Source: Kosakonia sp. SMBL-WEM22
GTDB taxonomy: Bacteria; Pseudomonadota; Gammaproteobacteria; Enterobacterales; Enterobacteriaceae
DNA length: 64,000 bases
Assembly: GCF_014490785.1 (NCBI RefSeq)
Contig: NZ_CP051488.1
Coordinates: 4,278,001 to 4,342,000, forward strand
Reading direction: 5' to 3'
Of this stretch, positions 27,563 to 37,249 are shown piece by piece (the first letter of the stretch is position 1; each line of letters begins with the position of its first letter). The position numbers were made by a program, and so were the translations under genes. The notes beneath the pieces were generated by a model. The model made no database searches and was not told the DNA's origin. It saw nothing but the letters and a program-made list of their open reading frames with translations.

Positions 27563-28576
27563 TTATGCGGCGGGAAGTTCCGCCAGCGGCCAGCGCGGAC
27601 GCACCGTTACGCCAAGCCCAACATCATTACCTGCTTTCAGGCGCACCATACCCGCATAGGCAATCATCGCTCCGTTATCGGTACAGAACTCAGGGCGCGC
27701 ATAGAACACTTCACCGCGACGTTTTTCCATCATTTGGCCCAGTTTCGCACGCAGCGTTCGGTTAGCACTGACGCCGCCCGCCATCACCAGACGGGAAAAC
27801 CCGGTTTGATCCAGCGCGCGCTTGCACTTGATCATCAGCGTATCGACCACCGCATCCTCAAAGGCGCGCGCGATATCTGCCCGGGTCTGGTCGTCATTGC
27901 CGCTGTTACGAATGGTATTGGCGGCAAACGTCTTCAGGCCGGAGAAGCTGAAATCGAGCCCTGGCCGGTCGGTCATTGGACGCGGGAAGACAAAGCGCCC
28001 TTCGGTTCCTTGTGAAGCCATCTTCGACAGCATCGGCCCGCCCGGGTAATCAAGGCCCAGCAGTTTGGCCGTTTTGTCGAAAGCTTCGCCAGCCGCGTCA
28101 TCAATCGACTCGCCAAGCAGCTCGTAATGACCGATACCGGTCACGCTGATAAGCTGCGTATGACCACCGGAAACCAGCAGCGCGACAAACGGAAACTCTG
28201 GTGGATTCTCTTCCAGCATCGGTGCCAGCAGGTGCCCTTCCATATGGTGTACGGCAATCGCCGGAACATCCCAGGCGAAAGCCAGCGAACGACCAATGGT
28301 TGCACCGACCAGCAGCGCGCCGACAAGACCTGGACCTGCGGTATACGCCACCGCATCGATCTCTTTGGCGGTTAATCCGGCCTCTTTTATTGCGGCCTGA
28401 ATCAGCGGCACGGTTTTGCGTACGTGGTCGCGGGAGGCGAGCTCCGGCACCACGCCGCCGTAATCGGCGTGCAGTTTTACCTGACTGTAGAGTTGGTTAG
28501 CGAGAAGACCCTTCTGGTCATCATAGATAGCGATGCCGGTTTCATCGCAGGATGTTTCAATACCCAGTACGCGCAT
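27563..28576 (-). CDS. tsaD: tRNA N6-threonylcarbamoyladenosine transferase TsaD
   Basis: The 337-residue protein has the Kae1/Qri7 signatures: LGIETSCDETG (4-14), HHMEGHL metal site (about 110-116), LLVSGGHTQL (about 132-141) and GGVSANRTLR (about 270-279). With TsaB and TsaE it makes the t6A37 base of ANN-decoding tRNAs. It is divergent from rpsU, as in E. coli. Confidence 0.97.
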   Translation of the reverse strand: MRVLGIETSCDETGIAIYDDQKGLLANQLYSQVKLHADYGGVVPELASRDHVRKTVPLIQAAIKEAGLTAKEIDAVAYTAGPGLVGALLVGATIGRSLAFAWDVPAIAVHHMEGHLLAPMLEENPPEFPFVALLVSGGHTQLISVTGIGHYELLGESIDDAAGEAFDKTAKLLGLDYPGGPMLSKMASQGTEGRFVFPRPMTDRPGLDFSFSGLKTFAANTIRNSGNDDQTRADIARAFEDAVVDTLMIKCKRALDQTGFSRLVMAGGVSANRTLRAKLGQMMEKRRGEVFYARPEFCTDNGAMIAYAGMVRLKAGNDVGLGVTVRPRWPLAELPAA

Positions 28577-28644
28577 GGCTCTGTTTACCTCTTTGCAATA
28601 GCGCGCAGTGTAGGGCGAATGCCGGGCGATGTAAAACTTTGCTC

Positions 28645-29030
<386 letters not shown>

Positions 29031-29075
29031 TTACTGAGGGCGAGCGCCCTCTGTGTTAGACCGAGTTGTAGTTGT

Positions 29076-29116
29076 AAGGCCGTGCTTCCGAAAGGAATGC
29101 GCGGCTTATTTTCGTT
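29076..29116 (+). terminator. Internal terminator between rpsU and dnaG
   Basis: GGCCGTGCTTCC pairs with GGAATGCGCGGC through a GAAA loop and is followed by TTATTTTC. This corresponds to the known partial terminator (T1) that keeps dnaG expression low. Confidence 0.85.
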
Positions 29117-29199
29117 TATAACCTGATATAATTTTTGCCTTTTCAGTAGGTTACTACTGAAGAGCATAACGAAGATTATATAAGATCAAAACGGGGCCT

Positions 29200-30945
29200 A
29201 TGGCTGGACGAATCCCACGTGTTTTTATTAATGACCTGCTGGCGCGTACCGACATCGTCGATCTTATCGATGCGCGGGTAAAGCTAAAAAAGCAGGGCAA
29301 GAATTACCACGCGTGCTGTCCATTCCATAACGAGAAAACCCCCTCTTTCACCGTTAACGGTGAAAAACAGTTTTACCACTGCTTTGGTTGTGGCGCGCAC
29401 GGTAATGCCCTCGACTTTTTAATGAACTACGACAAGCTCGAGTTCGTCGAAAGCGTCGAAGAGTTGGCGGCGATGCACAACCTCGAAGTGCCGTTCGAAG
29501 CAGGAAGCGGACCGAGCCTGATAGAGCGCCATCAACGGCAGACACTCTATCAATTGATGGACGGGCTGAATGCTTTTTATCAGCAGTCGCTGACCCAATC
29601 CGCCGCAGAGCCTGCGCGTCAGTATCTCTCCAGGCGTGGTTTGAGCAGTGAAGTCATTACGCGATTCGCTATTGGTTACGCGCCGCCCGGTTGGGACAAC
29701 GTATTAAAACGTTTCGGCAACAACAGCGAAAACCGCAAATCGCTGATCGATGCAGGCATGCTGGTCACAAACGATCAAGGACGCAGTTACGATCGCTTCC
29801 GCGAGCGGGTGATGTTTCCAATTCGCGACAAGCGCGGCCGGGTGATTGGTTTTGGTGGACGCGTGCTGGGCAACGATACGCCCAAATACCTGAACTCCCC
29901 GGAAACGGACATTTTTCACAAGGGTCGACAGCTGTATGGCCTTTATGAAGCGCAGCAGGATAAGGATGAACCGCAGCGGCTGTTAGTGGTCGAAGGTTAC
30001 ATGGACGTGGTGGCGCTGGCGCAATATGGCATTAACTATGCCGTTGCCTCGCTTGGTACCTCCACGACGGCGGATCATATCCAGTTGTTGTTTCGGGTGA
30101 CCAAGAATGTCATCTGCTGTTACGACGGCGACCGCGCTGGTCGCGAAGCCGCATGGCGGGCGCTGGAAACCGCGCTGCCCTATATGAGCGACGGTCGGCA
30201 GCTGCGTTTTATGTTTCTGCCGGATGGCGAAGATCCGGATACGCTGGTGCGTAAAGAGGGCAAAGAGGCGTTCGAAGCGCGGATGGAGCAGGCTCAGCCT
30301 CTCTCCACGTTTCTGTTTAACAGCCTGTTGCCAAAAGCGGATTTGACCACGCCGGATGGAACAACGCAGCTTGCCGCGCTGGCGTTGCCGCTAATCAACC
30401 AGGTGCCGGGCGAGACGCTGCGCATTCAGTTACGCCAGATGCTGGGCAACAAGATTGGCATTTTCGACGATGCACAGCTCGATCGACTAATGCCAAAACA
30501 GGTAGAGAGCGTGGCGGCGCGCCCTGCCCCTCAGCTAAAACGCACCACCATGCGTATACTGATAGGGTTGTTGATCCAGAATCCGGAGCTTGCACCAAAA
30601 GTGCCTTCGCTGGCTGGTCTCGATCAATCCAGGCTGCCCGGACTTGGCTTATTTGCAGAACTGGTCAACACTTGTTTGTCTCAACCTGGTCTGACAACTG
30701 GGCAGTTATTGGAACATTATCGCGGCACGAATGAGGCCGCAACCCTTGAAAAACTGTCAATGTGGGACGATATAGCAGATAAGGACATCGCTGAAAAAAC
30801 CTTTACCGACGCGCTCAATCATATGTTTGATTCGATGCTTGAACGGCGACAAGAAGAGTTGATAGCTCGCGATCGCACGCACGGTCTAAGCAGCGAAGAA
30901 CGCCGGGAGCTCTGGCAGTTGAACCAGGAGCTGGCTAAAAAATAA
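29200..30945 (+). CDS. dnaG: DNA primase
   Basis: The 581-residue protein has the CHC2 zinc finger (CCPFHNEKTPSF...YHCFGCG, about residues 40-64), the TOPRIM core (VVEGYMDVVALAQYG about 264-278, CYDGDRAGREAAWRA about 307-321) and a C-terminal DnaB-binding helical domain. It makes RNA primers for replication. It ends 156 bases before rpoD. Confidence 0.98.
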   Translation: MAGRIPRVFINDLLARTDIVDLIDARVKLKKQGKNYHACCPFHNEKTPSFTVNGEKQFYHCFGCGAHGNALDFLMNYDKLEFVESVEELAAMHNLEVPFEAGSGPSLIERHQRQTLYQLMDGLNAFYQQSLTQSAAEPARQYLSRRGLSSEVITRFAIGYAPPGWDNVLKRFGNNSENRKSLIDAGMLVTNDQGRSYDRFRERVMFPIRDKRGRVIGFGGRVLGNDTPKYLNSPETDIFHKGRQLYGLYEAQQDKDEPQRLLVVEGYMDVVALAQYGINYAVASLGTSTTADHIQLLFRVTKNVICCYDGDRAGREAAWRALETALPYMSDGRQLRFMFLPDGEDPDTLVRKEGKEAFEARMEQAQPLSTFLFNSLLPKADLTTPDGTTQLAALALPLINQVPGETLRIQLRQMLGNKIGIFDDAQLDRLMPKQVESVAARPAPQLKRTTMRILIGLLIQNPELAPKVPSLAGLDQSRLPGLGLFAELVNTCLSQPGLTTGQLLEHYRGTNEAATLEKLSMWDDIADKDIAEKTFTDALNHMFDSMLERRQEELIARDRTHGLSSEERRELWQLNQELAKK

Positions 30946-31101
30946 ATTCAACGGCTTAAGTGCCGATAATCGTTCGGGTTGATCCCGACAGCCGCGACGA
31001 GGGCCAGCGGCAAAAATATAAATACACCCTCGCGTAAAATGTTGGCGGTTTATTTCGCTAACCGACACCAACCTCATGAATTTAAGTGTGGATACCGTCT
31101 T

Positions 31102-32943
31102 ATGGAGCAAAACCCGCAGTCACAGCTGAAGCTTCTTGTTACCCGTGGTAAGGAGCAAGGCTATCTGACCTATGCCGAGGTCAATGACCATCTGCCGGAA
31201 GATATCGTCGACTCCGATCAGATCGAAGACATCATCCAAATGATCAACGACATGGGCATCCAGGTGATGGAAGAAGCGCCGGATGCTGATGATCTGTTGC
31301 TGGCTGAAAACTCCAACAACACAGACGAAGATGCTGAAGAAGCCGCTGCACAGGTTCTGTCCAGCGTAGAGTCTGAAATCGGACGAACTACCGACCCGGT
31401 GCGCATGTACATGCGCGAAATGGGCACCGTTGAACTGCTGACCCGTGAAGGCGAAATTGACATCGCCAAACGTATTGAAGACGGGATCAACCAGGTTCAG
31501 TGCTCCGTTGCCGAGTATCCGGAAGCCATTACCTACCTGCTGGAGCAATACGACCGTGTTGAAGCAGAGCAGGCTCGTCTCTCCGATCTGATCACCGGTT
31601 TCGTCGATCCTAACGCCGAAGAAGATATGGCGCCAACGGCGACCCACGTCGGCTCTGAGCTCTCCAGCGAAGAGATGGACGATGATGAAGATGAAGAAGA
31701 AGACGACGATGACGACAGCGACGATGACAACAGCATCGATCCTGAGCTGGCGCGTGAGAAATTCGCTGAGCTGCGCACGCAATACGAGCTGACTCGCGAT
31801 ACGATCAAAGCAAAAGGACGCAGCCACGCTGCCGCACAGGAAGAGATCCTCAAGCTGTCTGAAGTCTTCAAACAGTTCCGTCTGGTGCCAAAACAGTTCG
31901 ACTACCTGGTCAACAGCATGCGCGTGATGATGGATCGCGTACGTACCCAGGAACGCATCATCATGAAGCTGTGCGTTGAACAGTGCAAAATGCCGAAGAA
32001 AAACTTCATCACCCTCTTCACCGGCAATGAAACCAGCGAAACCTGGTTCAACGCCGCGCTGGCCATGAACAAACCGTGGTCTGAGAAGCTGAAAGATGTG
32101 ACTGAAGAAGTGCAACGCGGCCTGATGAAGCTGCAGCAGATTGAAGAAGAGACCGGCCTGACGATTGAGCAGGTTAAAGATATCAACCGTCGTATGTCTA
32201 TCGGCGAAGCGAAAGCGCGTCGTGCGAAGAAAGAGATGGTAGAAGCAAACTTGCGTCTGGTTATCTCTATCGCCAAGAAATATACCAACCGCGGTCTGCA
32301 GTTCCTCGATCTGATTCAGGAAGGGAACATCGGCCTGATGAAAGCGGTTGATAAGTTCGAGTATCGCCGTGGTTATAAGTTCTCCACCTACGCAACCTGG
32401 TGGATCCGTCAGGCGATCACCCGCTCTATCGCGGATCAGGCGCGTACGATCCGTATTCCGGTGCATATGATTGAGACGATCAACAAGCTCAACCGTATCT
32501 CTCGCCAGATGCTGCAGGAGATGGGCCGCGAGCCGACACCGGAAGAGCTGGCTGAGCGTATGCTGATGCCGGAAGATAAGATCCGCAAAGTACTGAAAAT
32601 TGCTAAAGAGCCAATCTCCATGGAAACGCCGATTGGCGATGATGAAGATTCGCATCTGGGTGATTTTATCGAGGATACCACCCTCGAGCTGCCGCTGGAC
32701 TCGGCGACCACCGAGAGCCTGCGCGCTGCCACGCACGATGTGCTGGCTGGCCTTACCGCCCGTGAAGCGAAGGTGCTGCGTATGCGTTTCGGTATCGACA
32801 TGAATACCGACCATACGCTGGAAGAGGTGGGTAAACAGTTCGACGTTACCCGCGAACGTATCCGTCAGATCGAAGCGAAGGCGCTGCGCAAACTGCGCCA
32901 CCCGAGCCGCTCTGAAGTGCTGCGTAGCTTCCTCGACGATTAA
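31102..32943 (+). CDS. rpoD: RNA polymerase primary sigma factor sigma-70
   Basis: The start at 31102 (MEQNPQSQLKLLVTRGKEQG) gives 613 residues, exactly the E. coli length; an upstream extension is not conserved. The acidic insert of the non-conserved region (DDDEDEEEDDDDDSDDDN, about 192-209), region 2.4 (RRGYKFSTYATWWIRQAITR) and region 4.2 (VTRERIRQIEAKALRKLRHP) are intact. It directs housekeeping transcription and completes the rpsU-dnaG-rpoD operon. Confidence 0.99.
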   Translation: MEQNPQSQLKLLVTRGKEQGYLTYAEVNDHLPEDIVDSDQIEDIIQMINDMGIQVMEEAPDADDLLLAENSNNTDEDAEEAAAQVLSSVESEIGRTTDPVRMYMREMGTVELLTREGEIDIAKRIEDGINQVQCSVAEYPEAITYLLEQYDRVEAEQARLSDLITGFVDPNAEEDMAPTATHVGSELSSEEMDDDEDEEEDDDDDSDDDNSIDPELAREKFAELRTQYELTRDTIKAKGRSHAAAQEEILKLSEVFKQFRLVPKQFDYLVNSMRVMMDRVRTQERIIMKLCVEQCKMPKKNFITLFTGNETSETWFNAALAMNKPWSEKLKDVTEEVQRGLMKLQQIEEETGLTIEQVKDINRRMSIGEAKARRAKKEMVEANLRLVISIAKKYTNRGLQFLDLIQEGNIGLMKAVDKFEYRRGYKFSTYATWWIRQAITRSIADQARTIRIPVHMIETINKLNRISRQMLQEMGREPTPEELAERMLMPEDKIRKVLKIAKEPISMETPIGDDEDSHLGDFIEDTTLELPLDSATTESLRAATHDVLAGLTAREAKVLRMRFGIDMNTDHTLEEVGKQFDVTRERIRQIEAKALRKLRHPSRSEVLRSFLDD

Positions 32944-32961
32944 TCGTCACGCCAGGCAAAA

Positions 32962-32989
32962 AAGCTCCCGAACGGGAGCTTTTTTTTTG
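32962..32989. terminator. Terminator after rpoD
   Basis: AAGCTCCCG-AA-CGGGAGCTT followed by nine T is a very strong terminator. It also faces the end of convergent mug. Confidence 0.95.
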
Positions 32990-32997
32990 CCTGTTAT

Positions 32998-33504
32998 TTA
33001 CAATCCGCGCGATGCCAGCGCCTCATCCAGCTCGCGGTAGGCTTCAACCAGTTTCTCCAGCGAAGCGCGGTTCAGACCGCTGGGATTTGGCAGCACCCAT
33101 ATTTGCGTCACACCGATGGTCATCTCCTGCTTGCCCCACTTTGCACCGCGTACACTAAAGGCCTGCTCAAAAGCCTGTTTGCCAAGTACCGCCAGCGCGG
33201 CAGGCTGATACTCCTCTATTTTATGCACCAGCTCCCTGCCGCCGCTACGCAGTTCATGTAGCCCCACTTCAGTCGCCTGCACGGTCGGACGCTGAACCAG
33301 CATGGTGATGCCGCAGCGCGTATCCAGCAGATGGTGCTCATCTTCAGGGCGCAACTGTTGGTCGGTAAAACCGGCCTGGTGAATCACTTTCCAGAAGCGA
33401 TTCCCTGGATGCGCAAAATGAAAACCCGTGTGTGCTGAGGACTTCCCCGGATTAATGCCACAAAACACGACGCGCAGTCCCGGCGCCAGAATATCGTGGA
33501 TCAT
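32998..33504 (-). CDS. mug: G/U mismatch-specific DNA glycosylase
   Basis: The start at 33504 (MIHDILAPGLRVVFCGINPG), preceded by GGGAG, gives 168 residues like E. coli Mug; the ATG nine codons upstream is unlikely. GINPG (about 16-20, catalytic Asn) and the LPNPSGLNR loop (about 139-147) are present. It excises uracil or 3,N4-ethenocytosine opposite G. It ends the conserved block before ileX. Confidence 0.96.
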   Translation of the reverse strand: MIHDILAPGLRVVFCGINPGKSSAHTGFHFAHPGNRFWKVIHQAGFTDQQLRPEDEHHLLDTRCGITMLVQRPTVQATEVGLHELRSGGRELVHKIEEYQPAALAVLGKQAFEQAFSVRGAKWGKQEMTIGVTQIWVLPNPSGLNRASLEKLVEAYRELDEALASRGL

Positions 33505-33630
33505 ACTTAACTCCCGATTAGAAACGATCAACTTAAGTATAAGAGATTGAAAATGCGCTGTTTATAAAAACATCAGCCGGGCGATTCCTGCTGGATTGCG
33601 AGGATAAGTTACTCTATAATTCACCGCCAC

Positions 33631-33706
33631 GGCCCCTTAGCTCAGTGGTTAGAGCAGGCGACTCATAATCGCTTGGTCGTTGGTTCAAACCCAACAGGGG
33701 CCACCA
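33631..33706 (+). tRNA. ileX: tRNA-Ile2, anticodon CAT (lysidine-modified), ileX
   Basis: The 76-base cloverleaf GGCCCCTTAGCTCAG...GGGGCCACCA has acceptor stem GGCCCCT/AGGGGCC and encoded CCA. The CAT anticodon (33664-33666) plus sequence identity to E. coli ileX marks it as the AUA-reading isoleucine tRNA modified by TilS, not a methionine tRNA. Its 3' half is the integration target of the adjoining prophage. Confidence 0.95.
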
Positions 33707-33712
33707 AATTTT
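33667..33712 (+). repeat. attL: 46-bp ileX 3'-end direct repeat
   Basis: The 46 bases starting at AATCGCTTGG in the anticodon stem and running to AAATTTT are repeated at 42759-42804 with one mismatch (G33700 to T42792). This is the core duplication left by integration into the tRNA; the tRNA-restoring copy is this one. Confidence 0.9.
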
Positions 33713-33734
33713 AGTTTTAGATTCAGTCAGTTAG

Positions 33735-33758
33735 GCCACCCTCAGCGGTGGCTTTTTT
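33735..33758 (+). terminator. Terminator downstream of ileX
   Basis: GCCACC-CTCAGC-GGTGGC followed by TTTTTT lies 28 bases after the tRNA. It is inside the prophage side of attL, so element DNA supplies the tRNA terminator. Confidence 0.85.
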
Positions 33759-33826
33759 GTTATCTAAAATACAATTGGCGGCAAAATGGCAGCAGTAATT
33801 TTATAAAAAAACCTGCCAGAGGCAGG

Positions 33827-34571
33827 TTAGTATGCTAATTGCTGCTGCGTTGCCGTTTTTTTCTTCGGCTCTCGCGTTTGCAACCAGCTGGCAATCACGC
33901 CCGTGTAAGCTCCCCGGTCTGCCAGGCTAAAGCGGTGGTTATCCCCGACGGGTAACAGTAATAACCGGCAGCACCTTGCCGCTGGCCGTTTTACCCTGCC
34001 CCTGGCGGATAAAAAGCAACCTGCCGTTTTTTACCGAGGCAATTACTCCATACTGCCGGGCCAGCTTTATTAAAAAAATGGTGTCGCTTTCGTTGGTCTG
34101 GTCCAGATGATCCAGCGGCTTATCAATTAAATCTTTGCCCAGCGCCATTTGCAGCTTATGCCTGGCCGCAATTTCCTTCATCACTTCACCGACCGTTGTC
34201 TGGTGCCATGACTTTTCCCGGCGGGTATTCAGGGTTTCACGAAAATCCGCACTACGGGCGCGAATGGTCAGCCTGTCAGGTGAGCCGCTGTGCTCTATCT
34301 CATCAACGGTAAACTGCTCCTTCGGAAACAGCGACTGCCCTTTCCAGCTCAGGGCCAGCGTAATAACGGCTCCCCGGCGCGGCAGAACGATCTGCCCATC
34401 GGCATCATCGAGTTCCAGATCAAGCTGGTCTGCCTCGAAGCCACGGTTATCTGTCATCGTCAGGCCCATCAGGCGCTTATCCACTGTTTCCGTTACGTTT
34501 TTACCTTCGATAACAATGCTTAAAGCCGGGGTTGTGCTGGCACGACTATAGCTGGATTCACCGTTATTCAC
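33827..34571 (-). pseudogene. Phage late control protein D, frameshifted and truncated
   Basis: From GTG 34571 (MNNGESSYSRASTTPALSIV) the frame follows P2 gpD for 210 residues, then hits TAA after VITVTRRG. Moving one base restores gpD sequence (SGDNHRFSLADRGAY, then ASWLQTREPKKK) until TAA at 33827-33829. One base was lost near 33943-33948 and the C-terminus is shorter than the family. gpD is the tail hub protein. Its GTG overlaps the gpU TGA. A terminator, ACCTGCC/GGCAGGT plus T run, follows at 33808-33826. Confidence 0.85.
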
Positions 34572-34720
34572 TGTAGCAATCCTCCGACCGTACTTTTAAT
34601 CTTGCCGATGGCATCCGTTGCGGTGTCGTAGATTCGTGAGCTGATCGCTCAGGTTGCCAAATGTCTCGGTCAGCGACTCATCCACCCGTTTCAACGCCAG
34701 TAAAAACTCAATCCGCCGGG
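34568..34720 (-). pseudogene. Phage tail terminator protein U, C-terminal fragment
   Basis: In the frame starting near 34718, RRIEFLLALKRVDESL matches the conserved gpU end (IDFTLSLTRVDESL in P2). A one-base shift is then needed to continue through IYDTATDAIGKIKSTVGG to TGA at 34568-34570. The N-terminal two-thirds are gone, deleted together with the end of the tape measure gene. Confidence 0.75.
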
Positions 34721-35287
34721 GCGTTCCGCTGGCAAAGAACTCTGTTTCCAGACAACCAGCGCTACACCCGCAAGCGCGGCGATAATTAACCCCATCGGGC
34801 TGAGCAGGAATCCTAACACGCTACCAATGCCGATAAGGGCGAAGCGGAGTAATGCGAAAGGTGACATGACCCGCCATTTCAGCACACCGCCAGCACCCCG
34901 GACCGAGGAAACCAGCGGCGCGAAAGTAGCGCCTGCAAATCCTTTAATTGACGTACCGAGCTGGCGAATCGCCTGGCGTGGATTGTAGAAGTAAGAGACC
35001 AGCACCTCGCCGGTTTTCTGCGCCTGCTCTTTAATTTTATCCAGCGCGCCGTCACGGAAAGCATCAAGATTACCGCTCTCTTCTCCACTATTCTCGCCAC
35101 CGCTCAACGCCTGGCGGATACGCTTAATCCAGTTAACGGCTTCGCCTGCCTCTCCGCCCGTAAACACGTTAAACAGTTTCTTGAAACCCTCTCCCGATAA
35201 GAGAAGGCCTAGAGCAAGTGAACCAAAGACACCGCCCAGTTTGCTAAAGAGAGGTGAGAGTTGACTCAGCCCTTTGATTGACAGCAT
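34691..35287 (-). pseudogene. Tape measure protein T, internal fragment
   Basis: This frame encodes gpT-like sequence (PLFSKLGGVFGSLALGLLLS, FKKLFNVFTGGEAG, then the hydrophobic FALLRFALIGIGSVLGFLLS). After ALVVWK the reading changes to unrelated residues because a deletion joins it to gpU. P2-type tape measures exceed 800 residues; under 200 remain here, with further T sequence on the other side of a frameshift near 35270-35290. Confidence 0.8.
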
Positions 35288-36711
35288 TCGCCGAGTTGCT
35301 CAATGTTACGGGTCGGAATTTTATAAAGCTGCGCAATCTTCCCCAGGCTTTCTGAAAGCTCATCCGCTGGCAGTTCGAATGCTGTTGAGGCTTTTGCCGC
35401 TGTCGATGCAAAGGCCAGCAGATCATGCTCCTGGTCCTCCCAACTATCATTAGGGTTTGCCACATTCATACGTGCGCCGCCTTCAACCAGCGCGGCAAAA
35501 TCCACCGCACCGTTTTGCATCGGCAGCGTTTCACTGGCAGCTTTGATGGCGTCCTGCATTTCATAAAATTTCGCGGTGCGGTTGCCCTTATCATCACGCA
35601 GCCCGTTAACCTGCTTCGCCACACCTTTCATGGCATCTTCCATGCCATGCCCGCATAGCTTTTCATCGCCGCCACTATCGGCGCGCCCATTGCCAGCCCG
35701 GTCGCCGCCGATGAGATAGCCTTCGTTCACCATCTTGCGGAGTTTGGCGCGGATGCCTTCGATAATGTCGCGGGCCAGAGACGGGTTAAGCGGTTTATCC
35801 ACCGCCCACATATGCGCCTCGGCAATGGTGTCTGCCAGTACCTGCGCGGTGCGGGTGTAGTTTTCAAACGCAAACAACGGATCATCACTCAGGCAGCGGG
35901 AACCCCAGAAGCGATAACCATCTTTGCGGATAAGCGTGGTGACGTCGTTCTGGTTCAATAGCACGGCGTCTGTTGCCGGGTCCTGCAGATCCCAGAACAC
36001 ATCGGCAGAAATACCGGTGACGCCATTCACGCCCACGTTAGACAGGGTTTTGTGCCAGCCGGTTTGCTCGTCGATTTTGGCGCGCAGACCGAGCGCACGG
36101 GCAGTTGCGTAAGCGGCGGTATCTGCATTCATCACGGTGTCAAAGCTGATGAAATCAGGCCAGATCAGCATCCCCTCGCGCTGGCTGAAATTGGCACGAT
36201 ACGCGATCGCTTCTTCTACCGTTTTGCAGCCATAAGCGGACAGATAAGCGAAGGCGCGTAAGCTTTGCGCCACGCTCAGCAACTCGGTAGCAACGGCCTG
36301 GGTATCATGCCCCGGCACGCCGAGAATGCGTGGCTTAATGCCGAGCTGCGACTGCGCCGAAAGCAGCGCTTTCATACCTGTTTTTTTACCGTCAGCGGTC
36401 ACGCCGCCGATGATATTCGAGGTGGTTTCCGCGTCGGTTTCGCCCTGCGCCACGCGCACAACGACGGTAACGGGTTTGGCCTGGTCAGCAATGGCATCCA
36501 GCGAGCGGGCCAGCGTACCGGACTCGCCCGCTTTTCCGCTGGCGGTCAGCACATCGGTCAGCAGCACCGGCTTATTAAGAGGGAACACGGACGCATCGGC
36601 ATCATCGCCGGTACAGACAATACCTACGATGGCAGTGCTCACCGTGGTAATGGAGCGGGTGCCTTCATTGACTTCAACAACGCGCACACCGTGGTGGTAA
36701 TCCTGAGCCAT
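35266..36711 (-). pseudogene. Tail sheath FI fused in frame to tape measure T fragment
   Basis: The frame starts at 36711 after GGAGAG (MAQDYHHGVRVVEVNEGTRS) and follows the contractile sheath gpFI for about 335 residues, to MVNEGYLIGG. From about 35710 on, the residues are tape measure sequence, including AKFYEMQDAIKAASETLPM and AAKASTAFELPADELSESLG. At the join (35640-35710) the proper gpT reading (LAMGAPIVAAMKSYAGM) lies in another frame and is corrected by a 4-base GGCA/CATG duplication. Lost between are the sheath end, tube FII, E and the start of T. The 481-residue fusion is probably non-functional. Confidence 0.85.
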
Positions 36712-36783
36712 AAGGCAATCTCTCCGGGTTAGAGGGGCTTGCTTATGTTCTGGTTGTTATGCGCGCGGCGCACGCGGCGGGCT

Positions 36784-36803
36784 TTGTCTGACCAATGACA
36801 CAA
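36784..36803 (-). promoter_or_regulatory. P2 Ogr/Delta-type activator site upstream of FI
   Basis: TTGT-N12-ACAA, the dyad bound by P2 Ogr, is perfect here. Its centre is 82 bases before the sheath ATG. With the usual distance of about 55 bases from centre to transcript start, this leaves a normal leader of about 28 bases. Confidence 0.7.
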
Positions 36804-36910
36804 TGGAGCGACTCGTGGTTTCAGTGATCGGTGAAACTGTTTTTAAGCTTCGATAGCTGTTATTGTTTTATATAATTCAGGCAGGAATATTCACAGTTCA
36901 GGAGTGGAGA

Positions 36911-37237
36911 GTGATAGACGCGCAGCAGGAAACGAAACTTCGGTCATACGGATTTACTGATAAAAACATCGAGGCATTGCGTGCAGTACTTGAGGATCCA
37001 AAGCGTAAGGATCGCACTCTACATTCACTTTTAATTGAGCTAAAAAGACGTTTCTATGCGTCTTGGATCATTGTCATTGGTTTACTGCTTTTTACCACCT
37101 ATGCCACTATTTCAAGAGATTATGGTAATGGCCTGATTTATTTCGCAATAATTATCGTTTTATGTCTTTTTATACTGGGGATGGCACCGCTGTCTATTTC
37201 ATGGAAAGCAGTGAAATATTTACGCAAGGAGGGATAA
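36911..37237 (+). CDS. Small two-helix membrane protein, prophage cargo
   Basis: I prefer the GTG at 36911 (VIDAQQETKLRSYGF) because AGGAG lies 7 bases upstream; an ATG at 36863 lacks a ribosome site. The 108-residue product has a charged cytoplasmic-type N-half (TDKNIEALRAVLEDPKRKDR) and two membrane helices (ASWIIVIGLLLFTTYATI and GLIYFAIIIVLCLFILGMA), ending in a basic tail. It is AT-rich and on the opposite strand to the tail genes, like a phage moron. I do not recognise a family. A terminator (GGAGGG-ATAA-CCCTCC, 37228-37243) follows. Confidence 0.65.
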   Translation: MIDAQQETKLRSYGFTDKNIEALRAVLEDPKRKDRTLHSLLIELKRRFYASWIIVIGLLLFTTYATISRDYGNGLIYFAIIIVLCLFILGMAPLSISWKAVKYLRKEG

Positions 37238-37245
37238 CCCTCCTT
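37228..37245. terminator. Bidirectional hairpin between two cargo genes
   Basis: GGAGGG-ATAA-CCCTCC followed by TTT on the plus side and preceded by A-rich sequence. It overlaps the stop of the 36911 gene and precedes the end of the DUF4225 frame. Confidence 0.6.
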
Positions 37246-37249
37246 TCGG

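Noticed and set aside
31120..32901. A 593-codon open frame antisense to rpoD
   Set aside because: It mirrors the codon bias of rpoD, has no family similarity and lies fully within an essential conserved gene.
33631..33706. tRNA-Met call based on the CAT anticodon
   Set aside because: Body sequence and location match ileX; the anticodon C is expected to become lysidine and read AUA.
35266..36711. Intact 481-residue tail sheath gene
   Set aside because: The last 140 residues are tape measure sequence joined by deletion, so it is a fusion pseudogene.
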